64,000 bases of DNA from Janthinobacterium sp. TND4EL3 (GTDB lineage: Bacteria; Pseudomonadota; Gammaproteobacteria; Burkholderiales; Burkholderiaceae_D): assembly GCF_900156175.1 (NCBI RefSeq), contig NZ_FTMV01000008.1:62001-126000 (forward strand), written 5' to 3'. Position 1 is the first letter of the stretch; each line of letters begins with the position of its first letter. The translations under genes and the position numbers were made by a program. Below are positions 8,304 through 15,720 of the stretch, piece by piece. The notes beneath the pieces are model-generated. The model made no database searches. It was not told the DNA's origin and worked only from the letters and a program-made list of their open reading frames with translations.

Positions 8304-9197
8304 TTACAGCTGGCGCGCCTCGAAGGTGTTGCACTGGGAAATCTGGCCACTCTCGATGCCCTTGCTGAACCAGCGCACGCGCTGTTCCGAGGTGCCATGG
8401 GTAAACGAGTCGGGCACGACATGGCCTTGCGCCTGGCGCTGCAGCGCATCGTCGCCGATGGCCGTGGCCGCCTTCAGGGCCGCTTCCACGTCGCCCTGTT
8501 CCAGGATCTTGCGATCCTGGTTCGCGTGGAATGCCCACACGCCGGCAAAGCAGTCGGCCTGCAATTCCAGGCGCACGGACATGGCGTTGGCCTGGCGCTC
8601 CGACTGCGTGCGGCGCGCTTGGTCGACTTTTTCGGACAGGCCCATCAGGTTTTGCACGTGGTGGCCCACTTCATGGGCGATCACATAGGCCTCGGCAAAC
8701 TCGCCCGAGACCTTGAAGCGCTGCTGCATCAGCTTGAAGAAATCGAGGTCCAGGTAGACTTTCTGGTCGCCGGGGCAGTAGAAGGGGCCGCTGGCGCTCT
8801 GGCCCGTGCCGCAGGCCGTCGGGATGCTGCCGGAAAACAGCGACAGCTTGGGGCGGACGTAAGTGCCGCCTTCGGCCTTGAACAGGGCGCCCCAGGTGTC
8901 TTCCGTATCGGCCAGCACGGTTTTCACGAAGCGGGCCATCTCGTCCGATTCGGGCGGCTGGCGCGCCGGCGACTGGCTTTGCTGGGTGCTGATTTGGCCG
9001 CCACCGCCGCTGAGCAGGTTGAGCAAGGTCAGCGGGTTGACGCCCAGCACATACGAGCCGACGAGGGCGATGACGATGGTGCCGATGCCGATCGAGCGTC
9101 CGCCAAAGCCGAAGCCGCCGCCACCACCTCCGCCGCCGTCACCTTCGCCACGGTGGTCTTCCACATTGTCGCTTTCGCGATTGCCTTGCCATTTCAT
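8304..9197 (-). CDS. ypfJ: Neutral zinc metallopeptidase, YpfJ family
   Basis: A 297-residue protein of the YpfJ/putative neutral zinc metallopeptidase family. The N-terminus is acidic and Gly-rich (long run of Gly at ~20-30), followed by one membrane segment (IGTIVIALVGSYVLG), so it is anchored with the catalytic part probably periplasmic. The zinc site is HEVGHHVQNLMG (HExxH). Other family phrases are VKTVLADTEDTW, FYCPGDQKVYLDL and the C-terminal HGTSEQRVRWFSKGIESG. A good ribosome site (AGGAG) precedes the ATG. Substrates are not established for the family. It converges with the TIGR03118 gene. Confidence 0.93.
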   Translation of the reverse strand: MKWQGNRESDNVEDHRGEGDGGGGGGGGFGFGGRSIGIGTIVIALVGSYVLGVNPLTLLNLLSGGGGQISTQQSQSPARQPPESDEMARFVKTVLADTEDTWGALFKAEGGTYVRPKLSLFSGSIPTACGTGQSASGPFYCPGDQKVYLDLDFFKLMQQRFKVSGEFAEAYVIAHEVGHHVQNLMGLSEKVDQARRTQSERQANAMSVRLELQADCFAGVWAFHANQDRKILEQGDVEAALKAATAIGDDALQRQAQGHVVPDSFTHGTSEQRVRWFSKGIESGQISQCNTFEARQL

Positions 9198-9342
9198 GAT
9201 CTTTACTCCTGCTGCGATTGATTGTGACGCCTCAACATGCTGCTTGAGGCGAATCTTGTTATTATCGCAGTAAACCGCGCCGCGACAGGGGCGACAATGT
9301 TACGCTTTGCAACTTCTCAACGACTTCACAACAGGTGCGCGC

Positions 9343-10236
9343 ATGGCGTTTGCCAACGATACACGCTTTTCTCCCCTCGCGGTGGTCCAGGCACAATTGG
9401 ACGCCTACAATGCCCATGACGTGGCGGCCTTGCTGGCCATCTATGCCGATGACGCACAGCAATTCCAGCACCCCGATACCTTGCTGGCCACGGGCAGCGC
9501 CCAGATCGGCCCTCGCTTCACGGCCCGCTTCGCCGCCAGCCGGCCCCAGGCGCAGCTGCTCAACCGCATAGCCTGCGGCAAGCTGGTGATCGACCATGAA
9601 ATCGTCCATGGCGACACGCCGGACGGTGTTTCCGCGCAGGAATTGGTGGCCACGTATGAGGTGGAGCAGGGGCGCATCGCGCGCGCCTGGTTCAGCTTTG
9701 GCGCCCTGACGCGCCTGCGCGTGGCGGTGACGGCCGACGTGCCCGCCATGAACGCGCTGATCGCCCGGTCCGGCGTGGCGCTGAGCGCCGGGTTTTACAG
9801 TGCAGAGCAGGCACAGGCCGTGACCCGCCACGTGTTCGGCGTCGATACGCAGCTCGTTGCCGACGAGAGCTATTTCGTCATCGAGCGCGACGGCGCCATG
9901 CTCGCGTGCGGCGGCTGGAGCCGGCGCGCCACCCTGTACGGCGCCGACCGCGCCAAGAGCGGGCCGGACCCGCTGCTCGACCCCGCCAGCCAGGCGGGCC
10001 GCATCCGCGCCTTCTTCGTCGAGCCATCGGCCGCCCGCCAGGGCCTGGGCAGCATGCTGATGCGCCATTGCGAACGGCAGGCGCGGGCCGCCGGTTTCCG
10101 CGCACTGGAACTGGCCGCCACCTTGCCCGGCGTGCCCCTGTACCTGGCCAGCGGTTTTGCCGTGACGGAGGAGTTTCATCTGGACTTGCCTGGCGACATC
10201 AAACTGCCGCTGGCGCGCATGCACAAGCGGCTGTAG
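9343..10236 (+). CDS. NTF2/SnoaL-like domain fused to GNAT acetyltransferase
   Basis: A 297-residue two-domain protein. Residues 1 to ~115 look like an NTF2/SnoaL fold (VVQAQLDAYNAHDVAALLAI-type start, QHPDTLLATG, ARFAASRPQAQL, VATYEVEQGRIARAWF). Residues ~120-297 are a GNAT acetyltransferase with acetyl-CoA loop ARQGLGSMLMRHCE and C-terminal PLYLASGFAVTEEFH. The ATG at 9343 is chosen over an in-frame TTG at 9307. An NTF2-like domain may act as a small-molecule binding or dimerisation module presenting a substrate to the transferase; that is inference. It ends 6 nt from the converging hydrolase gene. Confidence 0.82.
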   Translation: MAFANDTRFSPLAVVQAQLDAYNAHDVAALLAIYADDAQQFQHPDTLLATGSAQIGPRFTARFAASRPQAQLLNRIACGKLVIDHEIVHGDTPDGVSAQELVATYEVEQGRIARAWFSFGALTRLRVAVTADVPAMNALIARSGVALSAGFYSAEQAQAVTRHVFGVDTQLVADESYFVIERDGAMLACGGWSRRATLYGADRAKSGPDPLLDPASQAGRIRAFFVEPSAARQGLGSMLMRHCERQARAAGFRALELAATLPGVPLYLASGFAVTEEFHLDLPGDIKLPLARMHKRL

Positions 10237-10242
10237 GGCCGC

Positions 10243-10947
10243 TTACCAGGGCAGCGGAGCCTGTTCGCCGTTGCCGTGCTCGCCGTAATACAGCGACGGC
10301 AAAAAGCGCGACAGATAGGTAAATTCGCTGTAGCAATGGCGCAGCAAATTCAGGCCCAGTACGTCGGGTACGTCGCGCACGGGGTCCAGGCTGTTGCGGC
10401 CGAGCAAGAAGCGGCTGCGCAGCACGCAGCCCGTGGGGGTGTCGCGCGTCAGGTGCAGCATCTCGCCGTCGAGCGGATCGCCTTGTCCATCGAGTTCCAC
10501 ATGGTCGCCAAAGCCGATGCGCGCGCAGATGGCGGCCGACAGGGCGCCGCTGGCCTTTGCCTGCTGCAGTTGCGCCGGATCAAAGACTTCGATCGGATCA
10601 TGGAACTTCAGCTTGGCTTTCACGGGTGGAATGTCGCCCAGCGATTCCACCGCCTCGATCGAGGCGCCATAGTAGTTCTCTCCCTTTTTCCAGCGGCTGT
10701 CCCAGCCATGATGCGCCACGTGGTCGTGCGGATGCCACCACTTGATGTGCTGCGTCGTCTCGAAGAAAGTGAACCACCAGTCCAGCATGCGTCCGCTGCA
10801 GCCGTGCAGTTCCGTGCGCGCCGCCACCAGCAGGCAGCCGTCGGGCAGGCGCGTGACGCCCGTTTCCAGGTGCAGTGGAAACGGGTCGAGCAAGTCGCCC
10901 GTGCGGGCGATGGTCCAGGGATGTTCATGGTGGCGCGTATCAGTCAT
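10243..10947 (-). CDS. DAPG hydrolase family protein (PhlG-like)
   Basis: A 234-residue protein related to PhlG, the zinc hydrolase that cleaves a C-C bond of 2,4-diacetylphloroglucinol. Likely metal ligands are visible: His in HIKWWHPHDHVAHHGWD, Glu in ASIEAVES, His in EMLHLTRD and His in LLRHCYSEFTYL. The ATG at 10947 has an AAGGAGAA ribosome site; upstream in-frame ATGs do not. It is divergent from a TetR gene with a shared 106-nt control region, the same arrangement as phlG with its TetR repressor gene phlH in pseudomonads. No phlACBD-type synthesis genes lie here, so detoxification of a phloroglucinol or similar aromatic ketone is a reasonable inference. Confidence 0.82.
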   Translation of the reverse strand: MTDTRHHEHPWTIARTGDLLDPFPLHLETGVTRLPDGCLLVAARTELHGCSGRMLDWWFTFFETTQHIKWWHPHDHVAHHGWDSRWKKGENYYGASIEAVESLGDIPPVKAKLKFHDPIEVFDPAQLQQAKASGALSAAICARIGFGDHVELDGQGDPLDGEMLHLTRDTPTGCVLRSRFLLGRNSLDPVRDVPDVLGLNLLRHCYSEFTYLSRFLPSLYYGEHGNGEQAPLPW

Positions 10948-10987
10948 GTCGTTCTCCTTTGTTTGGGAGAAGCAATTATATATTAAA

Positions 10988-11004
10988 GAAACGTTGCGTG
11001 TTTC
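10988..11004. promoter_or_regulatory. Candidate TetR operator in the divergent promoter
   Basis: Inverted repeat GAAAC-N7-GTTTC lies between the DAPG-hydrolase-like gene and the TetR gene. A minus-strand TATAAT (10980-10975) sits just downstream toward the hydrolase, so a bound dimer would block that promoter. Assignment is by position and symmetry only. Confidence 0.5.
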
Positions 11005-11053
11005 CAAAATATGTTTCAGTGTAAAATTGCCCATCGATCAAGTTGGAGCAGGC

Positions 11054-11728
11054 ATGCAGGAAGCAGAGAGCAAGACAGTGCGGGGACGGGGCCGCCCGGC
11101 GCGCCCGCCCGAAGAGGCGCGCGAGGCGGCCGTGCAGGCGGCCACGTGGCTGCTGCTGCATGAAGGCTATGCGGCCACGACCATGGAAGCCGTGGCGCGC
11201 CACGCGGGCATGGCGAAAAAGTCGCTGTATCACTATGCGGCCAACCGCGAGGAACTCGTGGCCCTCGTGGTGCGCGGCTGGACGGACGCCTTCCTGCCGG
11301 CCATGGCGCGCGATGCGGCCGCGCCCGGCGAAGTACTGCCATTATTGAAGGAGATCTTGCAGGCGATGGTGGCGCGCGTGCTGACGGCCGACGCCGTCGG
11401 CCTGTTCCGTCTGCTGTGCACGGAGTTTCCCGCGCGCGCAGACTTGCTGGCCGTGTATCAGCGCAACGGCATCGAGCGGGGCACGGCCCTGCTGGCCGAC
11501 TGGCTGGCTCGCCAGGCCGCGCGCGGTCATCTGCTGGTGCGCGATGCGCCGGAACTGGCCGGCCTGCTGCTGGCCATGGTGATTGCCGAGCCGCTGCGGC
11601 AGATGGCGCTGGGCCAACTGGCGCCCGTGCCGGCCTGGGATGCGGCACCCCGCGTCGACGCCGCGCTGCGCCTGTTGGGCGGCCAGGCCTTCAGCGTGGC
11701 TGGTGCTTCAGCGCCTCGCGGTAGCTGA
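11054..11728 (+). CDS. TetR/AcrR-family transcriptional regulator
   Basis: A 224-residue regulator. The N-terminal helix-turn-helix is clear in LLLHEGYAATTMEAVARHAG followed by MAKKSLYHYAANREELVALV; the C-terminal ligand domain (~80-215) is family-variable, as usual. A basic, Pro-rich tail (RGRGRPARPPEE) precedes the HTH. ATG 11054 is used, not the long upstream extension. It is divergently oriented to the DAPG-hydrolase-like gene and most likely represses it and itself, as PhlH does for phlG. Its 3' end overlaps the converging AlkD-like gene by 38 nt. Confidence 0.93.
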   Translation: MQEAESKTVRGRGRPARPPEEAREAAVQAATWLLLHEGYAATTMEAVARHAGMAKKSLYHYAANREELVALVVRGWTDAFLPAMARDAAAPGEVLPLLKEILQAMVARVLTADAVGLFRLLCTEFPARADLLAVYQRNGIERGTALLADWLARQAARGHLLVRDAPELAGLLLAMVIAEPLRQMALGQLAPVPAWDAAPRVDAALRLLGGQAFSVAGASAPRGS

Positions 11729-12371
11729 GCGCCGACAGCCGCTGGCGGTGCGCGTTTGCAAACGCCGTCACGGCTGCGGGCGCGTGGTGCGCGTAATCGC
11801 GCAAGGCCCAGCCGATGGCTTTGCGGATGAAAAACTCGTCTTCGTGGGCCAGCGCCAGGGCCGCATCGAACAGCCAGCGGGCATCCGTATCGCCGCGCCA
11901 GCCCAGCTGGTGCAGCATGGCGATGCGGCGCAGCCAGAAATCCGCGTGGCGCAAGGCGCCCTCCATGTGCGCATGGCCGTCGCCGCCGCGCCGCAGCTGC
12001 GCCTGCAGCACGTCGCCGACGACGTCGGCCATGCCGTCGATGCTGTCCCACCACGCGCGCTGGCGCGCCAGGTCGAGCAGGGCGGGAATATGTTCCGGTA
12101 GTAATTGCCGCCGGTGCATGGCCAGCATGTCGAGCGCCACATGCTGGTATTCGCGCTCGGGCTGCTGCCACAGCAGTTGCGCATGTTCCAGCAGCACCTC
12201 GGCCCCCACCCCTTGCAAGCCCGCCAGCAGGGCCTTGGCAGCGAGCCGCCGCTGCGGCGCCGCCACGCCCAGGAACACGAACTGGCCGCGCATATACGCC
12301 TGCATGGGCGCCGCGCGGCCTGGTTCGGCAACCGCTTCCAGCGCGGCCTTCAATTCTGCATGTAGATACAT
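11691..12371 (-). CDS. DNA alkylation repair protein, AlkD-like
   Basis: A 226-residue all-helical protein with HEAT-like repeats. AlkD glycosylases remove 3-methyl/7-methyl purines from DNA. Family features seen: QAYMRGQFVFLGVAAPQRR near the N-terminus, EYQHVALDMLAMHR, LARQRAWWDSIDGMADVVG and WLRRIAMLHQLGW followed by DEFFIRKAIGWALRDYA. The Trp-Trp-Asp-Ser-Ile and FIRKAIGW motifs match the DNA-binding concave surface. ATG 12371 has a GGAG site; a GTG one codon earlier is possible. It converges on and overlaps the TetR gene by 38 nt, so the two mRNAs are antisense at their 3' ends. Confidence 0.88.
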   Translation of the reverse strand: MYLHAELKAALEAVAEPGRAAPMQAYMRGQFVFLGVAAPQRRLAAKALLAGLQGVGAEVLLEHAQLLWQQPEREYQHVALDMLAMHRRQLLPEHIPALLDLARQRAWWDSIDGMADVVGDVLQAQLRRGGDGHAHMEGALRHADFWLRRIAMLHQLGWRGDTDARWLFDAALALAHEDEFFIRKAIGWALRDYAHHAPAAVTAFANAHRQRLSALSYREALKHQPR

Positions 12372-12390
12372 CACATCTCCAGGCGTAAAA

Positions 12391-12412
12391 AAAGCGCTCC
12401 GAAGAGCGCTTT
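12391..12412 (-). terminator. Rho-independent terminator
   Basis: A perfect 9-bp stem AAAGCGCTC/GAGCGCTTT with CGAA loop, followed on the minus strand by a run of T (12391-12385). It ends transcripts from the parvulin genes, just past repeat B1, before the AlkD-like gene starts. Confidence 0.88.
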
Positions 12413-12422
12413 ATATCTGGGC

Positions 12423-12546
12423 AGAATGCCCGATAAAACCGTAGCGAGCGGAAGTGAATTGTGGCCGGGAAGCGCAACCGTACTTGAGTACGGTGAGCAT
12501 CGCAGGCCGCAAGTCACGACGCGCAGTAGGTTTGATCGGGTATTCT
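12423..12546 (-). repeat. Structured repeat, copy B1 (touches stop codon)
   Basis: About 124 nt. Outer arms AGAAT-x-CCCGAT and ATCGGG-x-ATTCT plus AAAACC/GGTTT close the element. An inner GGCC/GGCC stem and a CCGTAC-loop-GTACGG hairpin sit in the centre. Read on the minus strand it is in the sense orientation of the parvulin gene, and its first base is part of that gene's stop codon (12546-12548). Confidence 0.85.
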
Positions 12547-13322
12547 TATTGGATTTTGGCTTTTTTCATCAACTCATCGCGGTAGGCAGCGAGTTTCTTC
12601 TGTTGCAGCGACTCGGCCACCTGGCCCTTGACTTCTTCCAGTGCCGGCAGCTTCGTCGGACGGGTTTCTTCCAGCTTGATCACGTGGAAGCCGAATTGCG
12701 ATTGTACGGGCGTTTGCGTGATCTGGCCTGGTTTCAGGGCGACCATGGCGTCGGAGAAGGGCTTCACGTAGGAAGCCGGGCTGGCCCAGTCCAGGTCGCC
12801 GCCATTGGCAGCGGAGCCGTCTTTCGACACTTTCGCCAGTTCTTCGAACTTGGCGCCGCCTTTCAGCTTGGCGATGATGTCTTTCGCTTCCGCTTCGGTA
12901 GCCACCAGGATGTGGCGTGCATGGTATTCCTTGTCGCCGGCCTGGGCCTTGAACTTGTCGTATTCGGCCTTGATTTCAGCGTCCTTGACAGGGTTCTTCT
13001 TCACGTAGTCGGCCAGCAGGGCGTTGATGATGATGCTTTGACGGGCATTGTCGATCTGCGACTTGACTTCCGGACGCGTGCCGTAGCCTTGCTTGTCGGC
13101 TTCCTGGATCAGCACTTCGCGGCCGATCAGGTCTTTCTTGATGGCTTCGCGCAATTGCGGCGAATCGGCTTGCTTGCCTTGGGCGACGACTTGCTTGACG
13201 ACCTGGTCGACGCGCGACGACGGAATGGCCTTGCCATTCACGGTAGCGACGTTTTGTGCGAACGCAGGGATCGCGACGACGGCGACCAGGGCTAAGATCA
13301 GGCGGGCTGGCTTCAAAATCAT
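12546..13322 (-). CDS. Periplasmic peptidylprolyl isomerase, parvulin family (copy 1)
   Basis: A 258-residue exported protein: signal peptide ending VAIPAFAQ, a SurA/PrsA-like N-terminal helical region (VNGKAIPSSRVDQVVKQVV), and a parvulin domain starting ARHILVATEAEAKDIIAKL with GGDLDWASP and GFHVIKLEETR. It would isomerise Xaa-Pro bonds and act as a chaperone for periplasmic/outer membrane proteins. ATG 13322 is chosen because AGGA lies 6 nt upstream and because it matches the start of the neighbouring paralog; ATG 13328 or the long form from 13397 fit less well. It is a tandem duplicate of the gene at 13434-14213. The stop codon is fused to repeat B1. Confidence 0.92.
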   Translation of the reverse strand: MILKPARLILALVAVVAIPAFAQNVATVNGKAIPSSRVDQVVKQVVAQGKQADSPQLREAIKKDLIGREVLIQEADKQGYGTRPEVKSQIDNARQSIIINALLADYVKKNPVKDAEIKAEYDKFKAQAGDKEYHARHILVATEAEAKDIIAKLKGGAKFEELAKVSKDGSAANGGDLDWASPASYVKPFSDAMVALKPGQITQTPVQSQFGFHVIKLEETRPTKLPALEEVKGQVAESLQQKKLAAYRDELMKKAKIQ

Positions 13323-13399
13323 GTTCATTCCTAATAAATATACTAAAAATCGAGATGCGCGACTGTCGCGCAGTGCGCATTCAGGCGCAGAATACACGA

Positions 13400-13421
13400 C
13401 CGGCGCCGAAAAGGGCGCCGG
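13400..13421. other. Hairpin between tandem parvulin genes
   Basis: CCGGCGCC/GGCGCCGG stem with a GAAAAG loop in the 111-nt gap. There is no T-run, so it may be an mRNA-stability or attenuation element rather than a full terminator. Confidence 0.5.
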
Positions 13422-13433
13422 GGAGGTCAGTTC

Positions 13434-14213
13434 TTACTGAACTTTCGCTTTTTTGATCATTTCTTCCTGATACGCTTGCAATTTCTTTTGCTGCAGCGCT
13501 TCGGCGATCTGTGGCTTGACTTCTTCCAGGGTCGGCAGTTTTGCCGCGCGGGTGTCGTCCAGCTTGATCACGTGGAAACCGTTAGGCGTTTGCACCGGGG
13601 TGTCCGTGATTTGGCCTTTTTGCAGCTTCACGAAGGCGTCCGAGAACACTTTCGGGAACGACGATGGGGCTGCCCAGTCCAGGTCGCCGCCATTGTCGGC
13701 CGAGCCCGCATCTTTCGATTGCTTGGCCAGGTCTTCGAACTTGGCGCCGCCTTTCAGCTTGGCGATGATGTCTTTCGCTTCCGCTTCGGTGCCCACCAGG
13801 ATGTGGCGTACATGGTATTCCTTGTCGCCCGTCTGCGCCACGAAGCGGTCGTATTCGGCCTTGATTTCAGCGTCGTTGACGGGGTTCTTTTTCAGGTAGT
13901 CGCCGACCAGGGCGTTGATGACGATGGCCTGGCGTGCGTTCTCGATCTGCTGCTTGACGGCTGCATCTTTACCGAAACCTTTGTTTTCCGCTTCTTGCAT
14001 CAGCACTTCACGGCCGATCAAGTCCTTCTTGATCATTTCGCGCAGTTGCGGCGAATCCGGTTGCTGGCCTTGGGCGACGACTTGCTTGACGACTGCATCA
14101 ACGCGCGACGATGGGATAGGCTTGCCATTGACGACGGCAACATTTTGCGCAAAAACAGGTACCGCGACAACGGCGAGTAGTGCGATCAGCAAGCGGGCTG
14201 GCTTAAAAGTCAT
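13434..14213 (-). CDS. Periplasmic peptidylprolyl isomerase, parvulin family (copy 2)
   Basis: A 259-residue paralog of the downstream gene, alignable end to end: signal peptide MTFKPARLLIALLAVVAVPV with FAQ cleavage, chaperone-like region VNGKPIPSSRVDAVVKQVV, parvulin domain VRHILVGTEAEAKDIIAKL, GGDLDWAAPSSF and GFHVIKLDDTRAAKL. Most differences are conservative and the sequences stay close through the signal peptide, so the duplication looks fairly recent. It lies 84 nt downstream of bolA on the same strand, a common Burkholderiales neighbourhood (yciB-bolA-ppi). The two copies probably assist outer-membrane protein folding with overlapping clients. Confidence 0.92.
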   Translation of the reverse strand: MTFKPARLLIALLAVVAVPVFAQNVAVVNGKPIPSSRVDAVVKQVVAQGQQPDSPQLREMIKKDLIGREVLMQEAENKGFGKDAAVKQQIENARQAIVINALVGDYLKKNPVNDAEIKAEYDRFVAQTGDKEYHVRHILVGTEAEAKDIIAKLKGGAKFEDLAKQSKDAGSADNGGDLDWAAPSSFPKVFSDAFVKLQKGQITDTPVQTPNGFHVIKLDDTRAAKLPTLEEVKPQIAEALQQKKLQAYQEEMIKKAKVQ

Positions 14214-14297
14214 TATTAAATCCTGTTAGGGAAAGTTTCGTAAAAAACGCATGGGAAGAAATCCATCACATGGCTCGGGTACGCCAAAACGCCATCC

Positions 14298-14600
14298 TTA
14301 CACTACTTCGGACGGCGCCAGGGCCACAATCGCCAATGCATGTATCTCATTATGCATCATATCGTGCACGGAATCATACACCAGTCGATGGCGCATGACG
14401 AGCCTGAGCCCCTCAAATCGGCTAGAAATTATGCGCAGATTGTAATGGCCTCCGCCCGAGGCGGCGCCCGCGTGGCCCCGGTGGCGCGCCGAGTCGTCTT
14501 CCAGCACGCATTCCAGAGGGGAAAGTGCCGTTTCCAGGCGGGTACGGATGCGCTGCATGCGCGTTTCCGGCGAGGTATTCCCGGTGGTGGTATGCATCAT
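14298..14600 (-). CDS. bolA: BolA family protein
   Basis: A 100-residue BolA/IbaG-type protein, the small class-II-KH-like fold that partners monothiol glutaredoxins in iron-sulfur trafficking and influences cell shape. Features: RIRTRLETALSPLECVLEDD, a GHAGAASGGGHYNLRIISSR loop and the conserved region RHRLVYDSVHDMMHNEIHAL, whose terminal His is a likely cluster ligand. The ATG at 14600 overlaps the yciB stop (ATGA), so it is translated from the yciB message. A longer open frame to 14915 is only the yciB shadow. Confidence 0.93.
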   Translation of the reverse strand: MMHTTTGNTSPETRMQRIRTRLETALSPLECVLEDDSARHRGHAGAASGGGHYNLRIISSRFEGLRLVMRHRLVYDSVHDMMHNEIHALAIVALAPSEVV

Positions 14601-15226
14601 GCGTCTTCCTTGATATGTTTGGCGAGGAACAGGGTCTGCGCCACGATGAAGGCAAAGAAGATGCCCGTCGCGCCAAACGCCTTGAAACTGACCCAGGCGG
14701 CCATGTCGCCCTTGTACAGCACGAAGGCGACAAACAGGTTCAGCGCGCCGATGGCGCCGAAGAAAATGATCCAGGCGGCCAGCAGCTGGTTCCATACGGC
14801 CTCGGGCAACTGCACTTGCGCTTCCATGGTCTTGCGGATCAGGTTTTTCTTGAATCCCACATGGGCGATCAGGAGGGCCAGGCCGGACAGCCAGTAGATC
14901 AGGGTCGGCTTCCATTTCAGGAAGAAATCGTCATGCAGATAGATGCTGGCGCCGCCGAACACGACGAAGATGAACAGCGACAGCCACAGCATGCCGTCCA
15001 CCTTGCGCTTGCGCAAGAGCAGATAGCTGACCTGGCAGGCCGTGGCGACGATGCCGACGAGGGTGGCGAGTATCCACGGCGCCTGGTCAGCCTTGATCAG
15101 GCCGCCTGACACGAAGCCGGACAAATATTGCTGCACGAAATCGTGCGTGGCCGCTTCATACATGCCGCCCAGTTTGAAGGCGGCGAAGAAGGCGATCAGG
15201 GGGAAGAGGTCGAATAGAAATTTCAT
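14597..15226 (-). CDS. yciB: Inner-membrane septation protein A
   Basis: A 209-residue polytopic membrane protein, with the start FDLFPLIAFFAAFKLGGMYE and LKWKPTLIYWLSGLALLIA typical of YciB/IspA. Five to six membrane helices are visible. It is known from enterics to be a cell-envelope protein interacting with elongation and division machinery and needed for normal septation. Coupled with bolA by a 4-nt overlap; BolA also affects envelope synthesis, so the pairing is functionally sensible. An 83-nt gap with a hairpin separates it from msrB. Confidence 0.94.
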   Translation of the reverse strand: MKFLFDLFPLIAFFAAFKLGGMYEAATHDFVQQYLSGFVSGGLIKADQAPWILATLVGIVATACQVSYLLLRKRKVDGMLWLSLFIFVVFGGASIYLHDDFFLKWKPTLIYWLSGLALLIAHVGFKKNLIRKTMEAQVQLPEAVWNQLLAAWIIFFGAIGALNLFVAFVLYKGDMAAWVSFKAFGATGIFFAFIVAQTLFLAKHIKEDA

Positions 15227-15274
15227 GGCGAGACTTTACACTGGTCTTATAAAAATCATCTTAGGAATGGCTTA

Positions 15275-15293
15275 GGAGCAACCGAGTTGCTCC
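15275..15293 (-). terminator. Terminator-like hairpin after msrB
   Basis: GGAGCAAC/GTTGCTCC, an 8-bp stem with a 3-nt loop, 16 nt past the msrB stop on the minus strand. The T-run is missing, so termination may be partial and allow some read-through to yciB. Confidence 0.5.
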
Positions 15294-15309
15294 CAGGCGA
15301 TTCCGTGTC

Positions 15310-15711
15310 TCACGGCTGCGGATCGAAGCGCAAGGAGGCCGAATTGATGCAATAGCGCAAGCCGGTGGGCGGCGGGCCGTCCGGGAAGACGTGGCCAAGG
15401 TGGGCGTCGCAGACGGCGCAGACGATTTCCGTGCGCACCATGCCATGGCTGCGGTCGACAATTTCCGTCACGTTGGCCGGGTCCAGCGCCTGGAAATAGC
15501 TGGGCCAGCCGCAGCCCGAGTCGAATTTCGTATCCGACGCAAACAGGGGCGTGTTGCAGCAGACGCAGGTGTAGACGCCGTGTTCGTGGTGGTCCCAGAA
15601 CTTGCCCGTGAACGCCCGTTCCGTGGCCGCATGGCGCGTGACTTCGTATTGCATCGAGTCGAGCATGGCGCGCCATTCGGCGTCGGTTTTTCTGACTTTA
15701 TTCGTGGTCAT
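15310..15711 (-). CDS. msrB: Peptide-methionine (R)-S-oxide reductase
   Basis: MsrB reduces methionine-R-sulfoxide in oxidised proteins. At 133 residues it is a single-domain cytoplasmic form. The structural zinc site is visible as two CxxC pairs (CVCC and CAVC), the substrate loop as [13 protein letters not shown], and the catalytic cysteine in [11 protein letters not shown]. It lies 9 nt downstream of selO on the same strand, indicating one transcript. Both proteins relate to redox damage, which gives the pair a shared purpose. Confidence 0.96.
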   Translation of the reverse strand: MTTNKVRKTDAEWRAMLDSMQYEVTRHAATERAFTGKFWDHHEHGVYTCVCCNTPLFASDTKFDSGCGWPSYFQALDPANVTEIVDRSHGMVRTEIVCAVCDAHLGHVFPDGPPPTGLRYCINSASLRFDPQP

Positions 15712-15720
15712 AATGACTCC

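Noticed and set aside
10742-11053. N-terminal extension of the TetR gene by 104 codons
   Set aside because: It covers the divergent promoter and part of the DAPG-hydrolase gene on the other strand; the conserved HTH begins shortly after ATG 11054.
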